From the NCBI GenBank assembly GCA_035235625.1, contig CP141149.1:36945753-37009752 (forward strand): a stretch of 64,000 nucleotides of DNA. The letters run 5' to 3'. The translations under genes were made by a program, and so were the position numbers. A model generated the notes under the pieces. It ran no database searches, was not told the DNA's origin, and was given only the letters and a program-made list of their open reading frames with translations. Positions 62,703-64,000 of the stretch are shown here, one piece after another; position 1 is the stretch's first letter, and each line of letters opens with the position of its first letter. Source of the stretch: Saururus chinensis (taxonomy: Eukaryota > Streptophyta > Magnoliopsida > Piperales > Saururaceae).

Positions 62703-63371
62703 GCAAACCTGAGCCATTTCCATTTTTGGGAATAGGCTAAGGAAGGAGGGCTGGCCTAATCCCCACTTAGGCCCGAATTAGAAGCCGATTAAGGTAAGCT
62801 TGCTCTAATTAAGCACTAATCCATGGCTTTTCTCTTAATTTCTTCCAAATCTACCATTTTCCCCTTGATTCAATTCGTTTTTGACCATCAAAAGCTACTA
62901 ATTTGTGTTTTACTACAAACCCTAACATTCAAAATTCGATTTTTACTACCAACAAGCCCTAGATCTAAGATTTAATTAGGGATTTCTTAAGTAAATCGAT
63001 TTCCATTGGTGTTTAATTCAAACTCATTGTATTTTCAAGGATTTCAAGAAGGGTGACTCTTCAATCCGAGCTTAATCAAGTGCTGAGGTAATGGGTCTTC
63101 GAAATCTCTGTTTATCCATGGTAAAACTCTTCATTTTTGGCTTATTCCGAAATGGTTTGCTTGATTTAGTGTGTTAATGGTAAGATTAGAAAATGGAATT
63201 ATTTAATCCCGATTTCTTAGGGTTTTGCATTATTATGGTTTGGTTTGATATTCTGGAAGTCAAGGAGGACTTTTGATGATGATTAGGGTGTTAGATGTGG
63301 ATTTGAAGTGTTTTCTATGGTGTTTCGGTTTGGATTTGCGAAAGGAAGAAGATGACTGTTTTGTCGTGTTG

Positions 63372-63473
63372 GCGATCGATCGGCCTTGCAGGGCGATCGA
63401 TCGGCTGAACTGAAAATTTTAAAATTTTGCGTGTAACCGATCGAACGGCCTGAAGGGCGATCGATCGGCTACA
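63372..63473 (+). repeat. Paired palindrome cassette in LTR B (62270 copy)
   Basis: Units begin at 63373 (CGATCGATCG), 63394 (CGATCGATCG), 63438 (CGATCGAACG) and 63458 (CGATCGATCG). Spacing is 21 and 20 bp within pairs and 65 bp between pairs. Confidence 0.9.
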
Positions 63474-64000
63474 CAGAAAATTGCATGTTGAGTGTATGAT
63501 GCCTATTTTGATGATTCCACTTTGGCTTGCCAATTTTATACGAATGTGGAGTGTTTTAAGCTATGTTAGGCTACTGGAAATGTATGCTATTGAGTTTATG
63601 GAGTTGAGATATATGCTTAGTGATGGTGGAATGACTTATGTTTTGTGGCATGATGTTGGAATCGTTATTTTGAAATTATGAATAGTTGTTTCCCTTTGGT
63701 TAAGCATATTTCAGTAGGACTACAATCATTGTTGGACAGATTTGTCATGATAAATTGTGATTAATGGTGTGTGAATGTTGGTGAATACCATGACTCAATG
63801 ATGGAATGAGTGATGTTATAGGTGTTTAGCCTTTGTGGTTGAGTTTTGAATCTAGCTAAGATTTCAACGATTCTTCTACTATGATTTCCCCTGGAATTCA
63901 TGTTTAGGTAGAAATTCACATGTGTAGTGTGGTAGTGAGTTGATTTTCAAGCATGTTAATATGCATCATGTGAAAGGCTTCTACTAGTTACACACACACA

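Larger units (their letters stand above)
62270..64000 (+). mobile_element. LTR family B, start of a copy (cut by window end)
   Basis: Starts TGTAAGGACCCTCATC and follows the solo LTR at 42331-37362 block by block: 'gttttggcgggacccctgtg', 'gggccccac', 'cccttactataaaagggcaa' (TATA-like word of the LTR promoter at about 62690), 'gattaaggtaagcttgctct', then the palindrome cassette. The possible 5-bp duplication is GAAAG (62265-62269), but the other end is outside the window. Confidence 0.85.

Overview
This is nuclear DNA of a land plant, most likely a flowering plant. Two intact intron-containing plant glycosyltransferase genes sit in an AT-rich sea of nested plant transposable elements. The lineage cannot be fixed from this window. 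Very long LTRs (about 3.6 and 4.7 kb) and introns up to 2.1 kb suggest a large, repeat-rich genome.

Host genes. (1) Minus strand, 23219 to 15150: a complete 11-exon, 537-residue O-fucosyltransferase-family (GT106/DUF246) membrane protein. (2) Plus strand, 47121 to 50526: a complete 3-exon, 515-residue GT61 beta-1,2-xylosyltransferase, which adds core xylose to N-glycans in the Golgi. Both carry transposon pieces in introns but keep open, splice-consistent frames.

Layout. 1-4621: giant LTR (family A). 5094-6250: family D element. 6578-11069: LTR (family G) broken by a 1.6-kb terminal-inverted-repeat element and a family B LTR. 11070-15149: decayed repeats, a MITE and copia-like LTR pieces. 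15150-23219: O-fucosyltransferase gene, with a Tourist-like MITE and an LTR piece in introns. 24044-26315: a small LTR retroelement with a primer-binding site that carries pieces of at least two host genes (methionine gamma-lyase-like and DUF1005-like). 26960-29511: LTR pieces. 29600-43866: a decayed Ty3/gypsy element on the minus strand whose 3' LTR (family A) was split by two family B LTRs, one of which holds a family D element. 44880-45911: hAT transposase pseudogene. 45985-46770: LTR (family H). 47121-50526: xylosyltransferase. 52469-about 59690: LTR-like region (family C) holding a family D element and a CACTA element, which itself holds another family D element. 60184-62269: Mutator-like transposase pseudogene, cut at its catalytic domain by a family B LTR that runs off the window.

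Most striking signals. Families B and D share a cassette of 10-bp palindrome-like units (CGATCGATCG or CGTTCGAACG type) set 20-21 bp apart in pairs, with pairs 63-69 bp apart, at seven loci. The two introns of the Mutator-like pseudogene are packed with TCGTG/CACGA motifs. A third case is the retroelement that captured host gene fragments. All element families named A-H here are working labels for this window, not database names.
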